7,357 nt of DNA, taken from NCBI GenBank assembly GCA_934643765.1, contig CAKUCT010000093.1:1-7357 (forward strand). Reading direction: 5' to 3'. The notes beneath the pieces were generated by a model. The model had not been told where the DNA came from. It saw only the letters and a program-made list of their open reading frames with translations, and did not search any database. The position numbers were made by a program, and so were the translations under genes. Of this stretch, positions 1 through 6,823 are shown one piece after another (the first letter of the stretch is position 1; each line of letters begins with the position of its first letter). The stretch comes from an uncultured Oscillospiraceae bacterium (GTDB taxonomy: Bacteria; Bacillota; Clostridia; Oscillospirales; Oscillospiraceae).

Positions 1-1224
1 ATCGACGTCCGCGTTGGAGACCTTCATCGCGTCCACGCTGTCTTCCACCAGCGCGCGGATGACATCCATCGCCTTTTCGGCAACCTCCTGCGAGATGCCC
101 GCGACCTTGGATTTGTCGCCAAGCTCCACCATGCCGAGACGCACGGCAATGTCCGTCGCGGTCATCACATCGCCGCCGAACACCATTGCCTTTTTCGTGA
201 TTTCATAGCCCACGCTGTCGGGGCCGCCGCTCACGCTGCCGTCGTCTTTGACGCGGACAATGGAGCCGCCGCCAAGGCCAATAGAGATGACGTCCGGCAT
301 CCGGAAGTTGGTGCGCACGCCGCCGATGGTGACGGCCACGCTCGACTCGCGCGGGAAACCGTTCTGGATAACGCCGAGATCCGTGGTCGTGCCGCCGACG
401 TCCACCACAATCGCGTCTTTGAGCGCCGAGAGGTAGCTCGCGCCGCGAATGGAGTTCGTCGGGCCGCAGGCGACAGTCAGAATCGGGTAACGCCGGGCAT
501 GCTCCATTGTCATAAGCGTGCCGTCGTTCTGGCTGAGATAGACATCGGCGTTGGTAATGCCTTCGTCGCGCAGGCTCTTGGCAAAGCCCTCTGTAAAGCG
601 CTCGGCGACCTTCCAGAGCGCCGCATTGAGAATCGTTGCGTTTTCCCGCTCAATCAGGCCCATGGAGCCAATCTCGCTGGAGATGGAAACATGGACGTTT
701 TCGCCCATAACCTCGCGGCAGAGCTTCGCCACCTCAAGCTCATGGTCATTGCGGACAGTAGAAAACACGCAGGAAATGGCGATGGACTGAACGCCCTTTG
801 CCTTCATCTCTTCAAAAAATGCCTTTGCCGCCTCGACATCCAGCGGGGCAAGCTCCTTGCCGTCATATTCAAATCCGCCGCCGATGATTGCGCTGCCTAC
901 GGCGATCTTTTGAATATCCTTTGCCCAGTCGACCATCGGGCGGATGCCGGCCGTCGCCGGCGCGCCGATGCGCAAAATTCCGATAGGCGCAAGATTTTTC
1001 CGCTCCACAATCGCGTTGGTGCACTGCGTTGTGCCGAGCATCGCCTGGTGAATCTGCTTCGGGTCCACACCGGAAACCTTCAGCACCGTGCGCATTGCGC
1101 CAAGAATCCCATCGTAAATATCCGCCGAGGTGGGGTATTTGATATCTGCCACCACAGCGCGGTTTTCATCTACCAGAACAGCATCTGTATTGGTGCCGCC
1201 TACATCAATTCCGAGTTTATACAT
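1..1224 (-). CDS. Hydantoinase/oxoprolinase family protein (HyuA type), C-terminus missing
   Basis: The first 408 residues are visible and the frame is open to the window edge, so the C-terminus is missing. The family (hydantoinase A / 5-oxoprolinase, actin-like ATPase fold) uses ATP to open hydantoin-type or oxoproline-type rings in the cytoplasm. Visible motifs: first phosphate-binding loop GIDVGGTNTDAV at residues 5-16; GTTQCTN at 64-70; SQNDGTLM at 231-238; ACGPTNSIRGA from 252; second phosphate loop DVGGTTTDLGVI at 275-286; GLGGGS at 316-321; TATD at 355-358. These fit an N-terminal Hydant_A_N domain followed by the Hydantoinase_A domain. The ATG start is set by an AAGGGAGGT site 8 nt upstream, embedded in the end of the preceding DUF917 gene, whose stop lies only 2 nt before this ATG. 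The two are therefore probably translationally coupled. Family membership is secure; the substrate is unknown. No HyuB subunit is visible in the window. Confidence 0.92.
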   Translation of the reverse strand, partial: MYKLGIDVGGTNTDAVLVDENRAVVADIKYPTSADIYDGILGAMRTVLKVSGVDPKQIHQAMLGTTQCTNAIVERKNLAPIGILRIGAPATAGIRPMVDWAKDIQKIAVGSAIIGGGFEYDGKELAPLDVEAAKAFFEEMKAKGVQSIAISCVFSTVRNDHELEVAKLCREVMGENVHVSISSEIGSMGLIERENATILNAALWKVAERFTEGFAKSLRDEGITNADVYLSQNDGTLMTMEHARRYPILTVACGPTNSIRGASYLSALKDAIVVDVGGTTTDLGVIQNGFPRESSVAVTIGGVRTNFRMPDVISIGLGGGSIVRVKDDGSVSGGPDSVGYEITKKAMVFGGDVMTATDIAVRLGMVELGDKSKVAGISQEVAEKAMDVIRALVEDSVDAMKVSNADVD

Positions 1225-1226
1225 CT

Positions 1227-2318
1227 TCAGTTACCTCCCTTGCAGCGCTCTTCCAGCGGAATATAGTCGGTGTCGACGCCAAAATAGCGCGGCCCTACCA
1301 GTTCCAGCCCCTTTTCCGTGCGCCAGAGATGGAAGCACTTGAGGCCCACCACCATCACGCGTTTGCCGTACTTGAGCGCGTCGGTCGTGACAGGCAGGAA
1401 CGTTTCCGTATCGACAAGCGAGATAAGGTCCGGCGTTGTTGCAAGGATTTCTCCGTCCACCGTAGCCGTCAGATTCTCATTCTGGAACTCTACGTAGGCG
1501 GTGCGCCCCTTGTACTCGCCGATGCCCTCCAGAACGACTTTACCGAAGTTGAAGCCCGCGCGCGTCTCGCGCAGCACATCGGCAATCTTGCCCTTAAAGA
1601 GCTTAAAGCCTTCCGACAGTTCAAGGAAGTGTTCTTCGGGCGTCTTATCGCCGCAGTCCTTGATGGTGCGGATGGCGCGGCCCAGCTGCTCGCTGCGCGT
1701 TACGATACCGTGCACGCCAAACTCCTTCATCTGCCGGCCGGACATCGGATAGAGCGAAACAGAAACGGAAGCGCCGCAGCTCATTGTAACCGCGCGGGCC
1801 AACTCCTCGGTCCACTTGTTCGTGATCGTCTCAAAGATGCAGCTGTTGCCCTTTTCATCCACAAGCGCCATGGGCGTCGCCTTCATTCCGCCGATGGTGA
1901 ACGTCACCATCTGAAGCTCCGGGAACGCGCGGCCCATGCCGTCCACGTCCACCATAGGCATGCCAAGCCGCGCCGCCGCCGCGATTGGCAGCATGGAGTT
2001 GACGCCGCCTGCCTCAATCGGCATGAACGCATAGATCTTCTGGCCGAAGAATTTGGAAACCATCTCAAAAAGCTTCTGATATTCCGTGCCGCCGATCGCC
2101 TTTTCCGCCAGAACCGTGGGTGCGCCCATCATGGCAATCGGAACGACCAGCGCATCGTCCGGCACTTCTTCAGGGTCAAGCAGCGTCACAGGGCCGCACT
2201 CCTGCACCGCCCCGATGGCAACCAGCTTGCCGACATAAGGGTCGCCGCCGCCGCCCGCGCCAAGCAGGGCCGCGCCGGTTGCAATATCTTCAATTTCCGG
2301 GATACCGATTTTTCGCAT
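1227..2318 (-). CDS. DUF917 (S-Me-THD-like) family protein
   Basis: A complete 363-residue protein, of usual length for DUF917 proteins. Pfam has related the family to S-methyl-thiohydantoin desulfurase (S-Me-THD). Members are commonly found beside hydantoinase/oxoprolinase genes, as here. Family-like motifs are the Gly-rich LLGAGGGGDP at residues 18-27, EAGGVNSMLP at 102-111, VDVDGMGRAFPELQM at 123-137 and GPRYFG at 342-347. No signal peptide or membrane segment is seen, so it is probably cytoplasmic. The ATG is preceded by TAAGGAG with 7-nt spacing. It lies 60 nt after the permease stop, with a GC-rich hairpin in the gap, and 2 nt before the HyuA-type gene. It probably acts on the same ring compound as HyuA, but its reaction here is inferred from family and context only. 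Confidence 0.9.
   Translation of the reverse strand: MRKIGIPEIEDIATGAALLGAGGGGDPYVGKLVAIGAVQECGPVTLLDPEEVPDDALVVPIAMMGAPTVLAEKAIGGTEYQKLFEMVSKFFGQKIYAFMPIEAGGVNSMLPIAAAARLGMPMVDVDGMGRAFPELQMVTFTIGGMKATPMALVDEKGNSCIFETITNKWTEELARAVTMSCGASVSVSLYPMSGRQMKEFGVHGIVTRSEQLGRAIRTIKDCGDKTPEEHFLELSEGFKLFKGKIADVLRETRAGFNFGKVVLEGIGEYKGRTAYVEFQNENLTATVDGEILATTPDLISLVDTETFLPVTTDALKYGKRVMVVGLKCFHLWRTEKGLELVGPRYFGVDTDYIPLEERCKGGN
1233..1241 (-). promoter_or_regulatory. Ribosome binding site of the HyuA-type gene, inside the DUF917 coding end
   Basis: AAGGGAGGT on the minus strand, 8 nt before the ATG at 1224. It overlaps the last codons (K-G-G-N) of the DUF917 gene. This strong site decides the start and supports coupled translation of the two genes. 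Confidence 0.8.
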
Positions 2319-2344
2319 AACAATACTCCTTATTCAAACTTCCG

Positions 2345-2369
2345 GGGGCATGGGCTGCGCCCATGCCCC
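2345..2369 (-). other. GC-rich intercistronic hairpin between permease and DUF917 genes
   Basis: A perfect inverted repeat with 11-bp arms (GGGGCATGGGC / GCCCATGCCCC) and a 3-nt loop, in the 60-nt gap between the permease stop and the DUF917 ribosome site. On the transcribed (minus) strand it is followed by CGGAAGTTTG rather than a T-run, so it is not a standard intrinsic terminator. More likely roles are an RNA-processing or 3'-end stabilising hairpin, or a weak attenuator that lowers expression of the downstream genes. The structure is seen directly; the role is inferred. Confidence 0.6.
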
Positions 2370-2378
2370 GCGCTCAGA

Positions 2379-3702
2379 TTATTTGTTTTTTGCCGGGCAC
2401 GCCTTCGCCAGAATGACGTACAGAACCAGCGAGACCACAATGCCGTTGACCGGGCCGACAAAGAACGGCCAGTTCAAGAACGGCAGCGCCTCAACGAGGC
2501 CCGGGAAGCTCGCGAACGTGCCGCCGGTGATGCAGGCAAAAATTGCGCCCACCGCAAACGAGATCACACCGACCGCAGAGAAGCCGGACTGAACCGCGAA
2601 GTTTTCCTTTTTGCCCTTGCCAACAATCCAGTACGACGCGATCAGTACACCGGCCAGCGGCGGGATCAGCGCGGACATCAGGGACAAGAAGCCCTGGAAT
2701 GCGTTGAGCAGGCCGAACGCGGCGAGCAGCGTGCCAATACCGCCGGCGACGCCGGTCGTGATCTTGAACTTGCTCTCGTCAAAGCCGAGCAGATTGCTCA
2801 GTGCCAGGCCGCCGGAATAGGCGTTTGTGACGTTGGTCGTCCATGTGGCAAGCACCAGCGCGATCAGGCCGATAAACGGCACGCCGAGCGAGGCAAGGAT
2901 AGCGGAAATATCATACTGACCGGTGACAATGCTCATCAGAGCGCCGGTGAGCAGCATGAACAGGCCCGCCGGAATCACGCCCACAAGGGAGGACTTGACC
3001 ACGTCGCCGCGGCTTTTTGCAAAGCGGCAGTAGTCCGCGGAGATGACGCCGCCGAGCGCAAAGGACGCGACGACCATCGAAATGCCGAACACCATACCGG
3101 AGGAAACTTCCGGCGCGTAGTTTGCGATGGCGCTGCCGCCGTCATTGGACACAATTCCGGCAATCAGGCCGTACAGGCAGACGATGACCAGCAGCGGAAC
3201 CGCAATGTAGTTGAGCCACTTACTTCAGGCCCTTGAAGCCGCCGCACGCCGTCACCAGCATGATGACGCCCCAGACAATGGAGCTGATCGTCACAAATGT
3301 GTCAGATGCCTCCATGCCAAACATGCTGGCAGTCATGCTTGCAAACGCGCTGCCGCAGGTTGCGGACTGAATGCCGAACCAGCCCACGCAGGCGATGGCC
3401 AGCAGCGTACTGATGATATACCGCGCGCCCTTTTCACCCAGCGCGCCGGACGCCATAACCGAAACGGGAAGTCCCGTGTCGCACGCCTGCATGCCAATAA
3501 AAATCATATAGGCGCAGATGATGCCGTATCCGATCAGGATGGACAAAATAATCTGCCCCAGGCTCAGCCCGCCGCCGGCCAGAACGCCGCCGATCATCAG
3601 GCACGGTACGCAGATCATGCCGCCTGCCCAGACCGCCGCGATCGAAAGCCAGCTTTGACGCTGCGATTCTTCAATTTTGAATCCGTTTGTTTTTTCACTC
3701 AT
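2379..3702 (-). pseudogene. NCS1 family cytosine/hydantoin-type permease (CodB-like), frameshifted
   Basis: Two adjoining reading frames together make one NCS1 nucleobase:cation symporter. The N-terminal piece (3702 to 3220) has 160 residues and about four membrane segments; it ends in GGFKGLK then TAA. The C-terminal piece continues at 3218 with WLNYIAVPLLVIV and runs to 2379, giving 279 residues and about eight membrane segments, including DYCRFAKS and TTNVTNAYSGG, typical of CodB-like permeases. Removing one copy of the tandem AAGTAAGT at 3218-3225 restores a protein of about 439 residues with no other defect. The C-terminal frame has a TGA at 3225-3227 and the N-terminal frame a TAA at 3220-3222, so the shift can lie only in these few bases. 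The nearest internal start of the second piece is GTG at 3152, with no convincing ribosome site. It heads the DUF917/HyuA unit and would import its substrate across the inner membrane. The start is the ATG at 3702; the upstream AGAGAG-like site is weak and distant. Confidence 0.88.
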
Positions 3703-3730
3703 GGAAAATGCTCATCTCTCTTGAGAAATC

Positions 3731-3748
3731 TCTTTGACGTATCAAAGA
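3731..3748. promoter_or_regulatory. Inverted repeat, candidate operator upstream of the permease gene
   Basis: TCTTTGA-CGTA-TCAAAGA has perfect 7-bp arms around a 4-bp centre. It ends 28 bp upstream of the permease ATG and lies just downstream of the candidate -10 at 3757-3762. The position fits a binding site for the adjacent PucR-type regulator or another factor. The symmetry is seen; the regulator assignment is inference. Confidence 0.35.
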
Positions 3749-3756
3749 ATGGCACA

Positions 3757-3765
3757 ATGATACCA
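3757..3765 (-). promoter_or_regulatory. Candidate extended -10 promoter of the permease operon
   Basis: The minus strand reads TGGTATCAT, an extended -10 (TG-N-TATCAT), about 55 nt before the permease ATG and downstream of the pucR terminator. No good -35 hexamer lies 16-18 nt further upstream, so the call is tentative. An activator such as PucR could compensate for the weak -35. Confidence 0.3.
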
Positions 3766-3800
3766 CTGCAAATCGCAAAAGAATACTGTCGAATCGGCAG

Positions 3801-3843
3801 AAAAAAGGCTTCATGCATTGTCCGTTCGGACAATGCATGAAGC
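3801..3843 (-). terminator. Intrinsic terminator of pucR-type gene
   Basis: The hairpin has perfect 17-bp arms at 3808-3824 and 3827-3843, separated by only 2 nt. On the minus strand it is followed by C and then six T (3806-3801). It begins 5 nt after the stop codon of the PucR-family gene. It should separate pucR transcription from the permease unit, implying a separate promoter for the latter. The stem is unusually long for a simple terminator. Confidence 0.85.
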
Positions 3844-3848
3844 TCGGC

Positions 3849-5450
3849 TTATGGCTGTGATTCGTGCGGTTCATGGAGCAGGCGGTATATCGCGGCGCTG
3901 CGGTACAGCTCAATCGTCTCCGGCATTTTCCCCAGCCGGTAGCCCAGCAGATCGGAGATCCGCTGCAGGCGGTACTTGATGGTGTTGGTGTGCAGGAACA
4001 GCATCTGCGCCGTTCTGGTAACGCTGCTGTCGCAGTCCAGAAGGCAGACGCACGCTGTGTTCAAAAGCTCCTGATACTCCCGGTCGGACTGCAGCACGCT
4101 CAATGGCACTGTCCGCCGGGCCGCGGCCGCCTCGCCCTCGCTGATCCGCCTGCGGCATGACGCGGCAAACTCCAGATCGCCCTGCAAGAAAAGCTTTTTG
4201 TGCGGAAAGATGCGTTTGGCATCCTCCAGATTCTCCAGCGTCAATAGATACGCCTCGCGGCAGTTTGTCGTATTGGACAATCCGCCGCAGCGCACCAGAA
4301 CTGCATCCGGGTTGTCCGGCAGCGCCTGATGGAGGATTTCTTCCATCACACGCTCTGTATCCCGCAAGGAGCGCGGCGTGCTCAGACTCATAACCGGTGT
4401 TCCGTCGTAAATTGCGCCGATCACGCTATCCGCGCATTGCCGCGCAGCGCCGGTCATCTGATCGATGTTGACCTTTGACGCATCGTCCATATCGCACAGC
4501 ATCCAGATTTCATGCAACGCGGCGACATCCACATGGAATATCTCCGCCAAGCGACGCATTTTCAACGGCTCATCCTGCAATATCGCGCGGATCAGCTCAT
4601 GGATTGCAACCGCCCCGTGCTGCCTTCCCCAGATATTGATGCAGATACGCACGGTATCTGCCGCCTGCTCTACACACTGCGTGTCGAGCGGCGTGCCGAC
4701 CTTAATCAGCGTCAGCGCAAGCGGCTGGGCCACGTCCGCGCAGATCGGCCTGCAGATCATCTCCGCGTCCGGCAGGAACGGGCACGGAACTGCCTGCGCC
4801 GCAGAAAGCGGCAGGCAGCGCTCCATGCCTTCGCGGAGGTAGTCCTCCGTTCCGGTCGGCCAGGCCGCAAGATTCAGGATTCTTCCCTCGTGCGTACTCA
4901 AAACAGCCGAGCAGCTCAGCTCCGCGCAGAGCATCTGCAGGGCGGTGCCGACCGTCTGCTGATGATGCGGCACCATCGAGATACGCGCCAGAATATCTGA
5001 CACAAGCGAAACATTTGCCGCCCGGTCGCGGTAGATGCACTCTGTCACATCGGTGATGAGGTCGCTGTAGCGCAGACTGCGCTGCCCCTCCGGCATGCAG
5101 ATCAGCACAAAATCATTTGCGTTTGCGATATCGATAAGCCTTTGATCGACGCGCGGAAGATAGACCCCGACATAGTACAGCACGAGCCCCACTTCCCCGC
5201 CGTCAATCAGGCGCAAAAGATTGGAGCACTGCAAGTCAACGTTGTCCGTGCAGTTCAGAAAGCCGGTAATGACGATCTCACTTCCGGAATATTTATTGTG
5301 CGGAAATACCTCGCGAATCAGCACCCCGGGGGCGATGGACTCCAGCACGGAAATAGACGAAACCGTCTTCCCAAGTCCCCCTTCGCCGCCAAGCACCTTC
5401 GCCTGCCGCAAAGACGGCAGTTTCAGAAGATCCGCTACCGTTACACTCAC
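3849..5450 (-). CDS. PucR family transcriptional regulator
   Basis: A complete 533-residue protein, close to the usual PucR length (about 500-550). An N-terminal PucR domain covers roughly residues 1-125 (VTVADLLKLPSL at the start, then VLESIAPGVLIREVF and EIVITGF). A variable sensory/GGDEF-like middle follows. The C-terminal helix-turn-helix of the PucR/CdaR type is at about 465-525, with the core VTRTAQMLFLHTNTIKYRL at 477-495 and ISDLLGY at 498-504. Family members sense small molecules and control purine, allantoin or sugar-acid catabolism. The position just upstream of a nucleobase-type permease and hydantoinase genes makes it the likely controller of that unit. The GTG start is supported by AAGGTG 5 nt upstream (5456-5461). 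Two overlapping TATGAT-like -10 sequences lie on the minus strand near 5489-5499 but lack a clear -35. The gene has its own strong terminator. No N-terminal membrane segment or signal peptide is seen. Confidence 0.93.
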   Translation of the reverse strand: MSVTVADLLKLPSLRQAKVLGGEGGLGKTVSSISVLESIAPGVLIREVFPHNKYSGSEIVITGFLNCTDNVDLQCSNLLRLIDGGEVGLVLYYVGVYLPRVDQRLIDIANANDFVLICMPEGQRSLRYSDLITDVTECIYRDRAANVSLVSDILARISMVPHHQQTVGTALQMLCAELSCSAVLSTHEGRILNLAAWPTGTEDYLREGMERCLPLSAAQAVPCPFLPDAEMICRPICADVAQPLALTLIKVGTPLDTQCVEQAADTVRICINIWGRQHGAVAIHELIRAILQDEPLKMRRLAEIFHVDVAALHEIWMLCDMDDASKVNIDQMTGAARQCADSVIGAIYDGTPVMSLSTPRSLRDTERVMEEILHQALPDNPDAVLVRCGGLSNTTNCREAYLLTLENLEDAKRIFPHKKLFLQGDLEFAASCRRRISEGEAAAARRTVPLSVLQSDREYQELLNTACVCLLDCDSSVTRTAQMLFLHTNTIKYRLQRISDLLGYRLGKMPETIELYRSAAIYRLLHEPHESQP

Positions 5451-5716
5451 GCCGTCACCTTCTTTTCTCCGTGGTCTTATTTCTTTGCATCATATCATAA
5501 TTCCGCATAAATTGCTATGCCAGATCTGCAGGCAGAAACTCCGCTGAAACCGCAGTGCCAAGTTCCCTGGCGGCGTTCGAAGAGAGCGTATGATTCTTTT
5601 GAAAACCGGACAAAATTTTCTTGATAGCAGAGGGCAGATTTGGAAACCTTGACTATTTACTAAGTATATTTTTATCGATATAATATTATCAAATAAAGAA
5701 CAGCGGAGGTGCTGAA
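5451..5716. other. Intergenic region between divergent pucR and ldhA genes
   Basis: These 266 bases hold the pucR ribosome site (5456-5461, minus), TATGAT-like -10 sequences for pucR (about 5489-5499, minus), a short GCATA/TATGC inverted repeat (5505-5520), and the ldhA promoter and ribosome site at the right end. The 5521-5640 stretch contains no supportable gene or riboswitch. The ldhA transcript should begin near 5691, leaving a short leader. No clear Rex-type (TTGTTAA-N4-TTAACAA) operator was found. Confidence 0.6.
5656..5684 (+). promoter_or_regulatory. Sigma-A-type promoter of ldhA
   Basis: -35 TTTACT (5656-5661), a 17-nt spacer, and a consensus -10 TATAAT (5679-5684), in AT-rich DNA about 33 nt before the start codon. 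The spacing is ideal. Transcription would start near 5691, just before the GGAGGTG ribosome site at 5705-5711. Confidence 0.7.
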
Positions 5717-6751
5717 ATGAAACTAGCATTCTTTGACGCCAAACCCTATGACAAGCCCGGCTTTGATGCGCACGCCGCGGACACCGGCCTTGAAATCAAG
5801 TATTTTGAAACGAAGCTCAACGAGGACACGGTCTCTCTGGCCAAGGGATTTGACAGTGTATGCGTGTTTGTCAACGACACAGTAAACGCCAAGGTCGTCG
5901 ACGCGCTGTACGAGATGGGCGTGCGGGTCATCGCGCTGCGCTGCGCGGGCTTCAACAATGTCGATACCCGCGCCTGCTTTGGAAAACTCCACGTCTTCCG
6001 CGTGCCTGCCTACTCCCCTTACGCTGTCGCAGAGCACGCCATGGCGCTGCTTCTCACCGTCAACCGCCATACGAACAAGGCCTATATCCGCACGCGCGAC
6101 TTCAATTTCAGCCTCGCCGGACTCACCGGCTTTGATCTGCATGGGAAAACCGTCGGCGTGGTCGGCACAGGCAAAATCGGCCGCATCTTTGCCGATATCT
6201 GCAAGGGCTTCGGCATGCGGGTCCTGGCCTATGACAAGTTCTCCAACCCTGACAGCGGCCTTACCTATCTGGAGCTTCCGGAGCTGCTGGCGCAGGCAGA
6301 CGTCATTTCGCTTCACTGCCCGCTGACGGATGAGACGCGGCATATGATTGACGCCGACGCAATCAGCAAAATGAAGCCCGGCGTCACGATCGTCAACACC
6401 TCGCGCGGCGGCCTTGTCGACACCGAGGCGCTCATCGACGGGCTCAAGAGCCGTAAAGTCGGCGCGGCCTGTCTGGATGTCTACGAGGAAGAGGGCGACC
6501 TGTTCTACGAGGACTGCTCGGACAATATCATCGAAGACGACACGCTGGTACGCCTGATTTCCATGCCGAACGTCATTGTCACCTCGCACCAGGCCTTCCT
6601 CACCAAAGAGGCGCTCAACAACATCGCCGCAACCACGGTCGATAACCTTCTGAAATTTGAGCGCGGCGAGCCGTCACCTGACACCGAGGTCTGCTACCGC
6701 TGCGACCGGACCGAATCCTGCCGGAAAGAGCGGCACCTGAAGTGCTTTTAA
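5717..6751 (+). CDS. ldhA: D-lactate dehydrogenase / 2-hydroxyacid dehydrogenase (LdhA type)
   Basis: A 344-residue cytoplasmic NAD-dependent D-2-hydroxyacid dehydrogenase that would reduce pyruvate to D-lactate, re-oxidising NADH in fermentation. It closely resembles E. coli LdhA by eye: IALRCAGFNNVD at 72-83, RVPAYSPYAVAEHA at 95-108, NFSLAGLTGF at 130-139. The Rossmann loop GTGKIG is at 150-155, with the NAD-ribose-binding Asp at 173. By family alignment the catalytic residues are Arg230 (NTSRGGLVD), Glu259 (DVYEEE) and His291 (TSHQAF); all are present. The ATG follows GGAGGTG with 5-nt spacing. The protein runs about 20 residues past the usual end, in a Cys-rich tail with Cys326, 329, 335 and 343. 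It is transcribed away from pucR and is followed by tandem terminators. The substrate could be another 2-oxoacid, but D-lactate is the best call. Confidence 0.9.
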   Translation: MKLAFFDAKPYDKPGFDAHAADTGLEIKYFETKLNEDTVSLAKGFDSVCVFVNDTVNAKVVDALYEMGVRVIALRCAGFNNVDTRACFGKLHVFRVPAYSPYAVAEHAMALLLTVNRHTNKAYIRTRDFNFSLAGLTGFDLHGKTVGVVGTGKIGRIFADICKGFGMRVLAYDKFSNPDSGLTYLELPELLAQADVISLHCPLTDETRHMIDADAISKMKPGVTIVNTSRGGLVDTEALIDGLKSRKVGAACLDVYEEEGDLFYEDCSDNIIEDDTLVRLISMPNVIVTSHQAFLTKEALNNIAATTVDNLLKFERGEPSPDTEVCYRCDRTESCRKERHLKCF

Positions 6752-6756
6752 GAATA

Positions 6757-6778
6757 TCAAAAAGCCCCTGCTTTTTGA
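6757..6778 (+). other. Short AT-rich hairpin just after ldhA
   Basis: TCAAAAAG and CTTTTTGA form perfect 8-bp arms around a 6-nt loop, 5 nt after the ldhA stop. It lacks a GC-rich stem and a clear following T-run, so it is more likely a 3'-end accessory structure than a terminator by itself. Confidence 0.4.
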
Positions 6779-6785
6779 CAATTAA

Positions 6786-6816
6786 AAAATCACGCCTGCA
6801 AAACAGGCGTGATTTT
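6786..6816. terminator. Bidirectional intrinsic terminator between ldhA and the feo genes
   Basis: A 13-bp perfect stem (core CACGCCTG / CAGGCGTG extended by A/T pairs) with a 5-nt loop. The plus strand continues as a T-rich stretch (ATTTTATTT). The minus strand ends in TTTTTTAATTG. It lies between two convergent transcription units and is placed to terminate both ldhA (plus) and the feo operon (minus). Confidence 0.85.
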
Positions 6817-6823
6817 ATTTGCC

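Noticed and set aside
499..1266. A 255-codon plus-strand open frame antisense to the HyuA-type gene
   Set aside because: No family resemblance, and it is fully opposite a gene with intact ATPase motifs. Its composition is typical of an antisense shadow.
3216..3227. Programmed ribosomal frameshifting in the permease
   Set aside because: A +1 shift would be needed, but the site (CTG AAG TAA) is not a known slippery context and would insert an extra Lys. The exact tandem AAGT duplication is a simpler explanation.
1329..3236. A 635-codon plus-strand open frame antisense to DUF917 and the permease
   Set aside because: The translation is rich in His, Arg, Ala and Gln, with no recognisable domain, and it lies opposite well-supported genes. 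It is a shadow frame produced by GC-rich codon bias.
5521..5640. Possible riboswitch or small RNA in the central intergenic region
   Set aside because: No recognisable conserved structure was seen, and the likely ldhA transcription start lies downstream, near 5691, so this stretch would not be in its leader.
5680..5689. ATAATATTAT palindrome over the ldhA -10 region
   Set aside because: A short, purely AT palindrome is expected by chance in an AT-rich promoter and is explained by the TATAAT box.
5490..5729. A 79-codon minus-strand frame in the pucR-ldhA intergenic region
   Set aside because: No recognisable domain; it overlaps the ldhA promoter and start and would run into the pucR leader. 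It is probably chance.
5728..5742. TTCTTTGACG at the start of ldhA shares nine bases with the candidate operator at 3731-3748
   Set aside because: It is explained by the codons for F-F-D and lacks the second arm of the repeat, so a chance match is more likely than a second operator.
5723..6589. A 288-codon minus-strand open frame antisense to ldhA
   Set aside because: Low-complexity charged and hydrophobic mixture without motifs, opposite a complete dehydrogenase with all catalytic residues.
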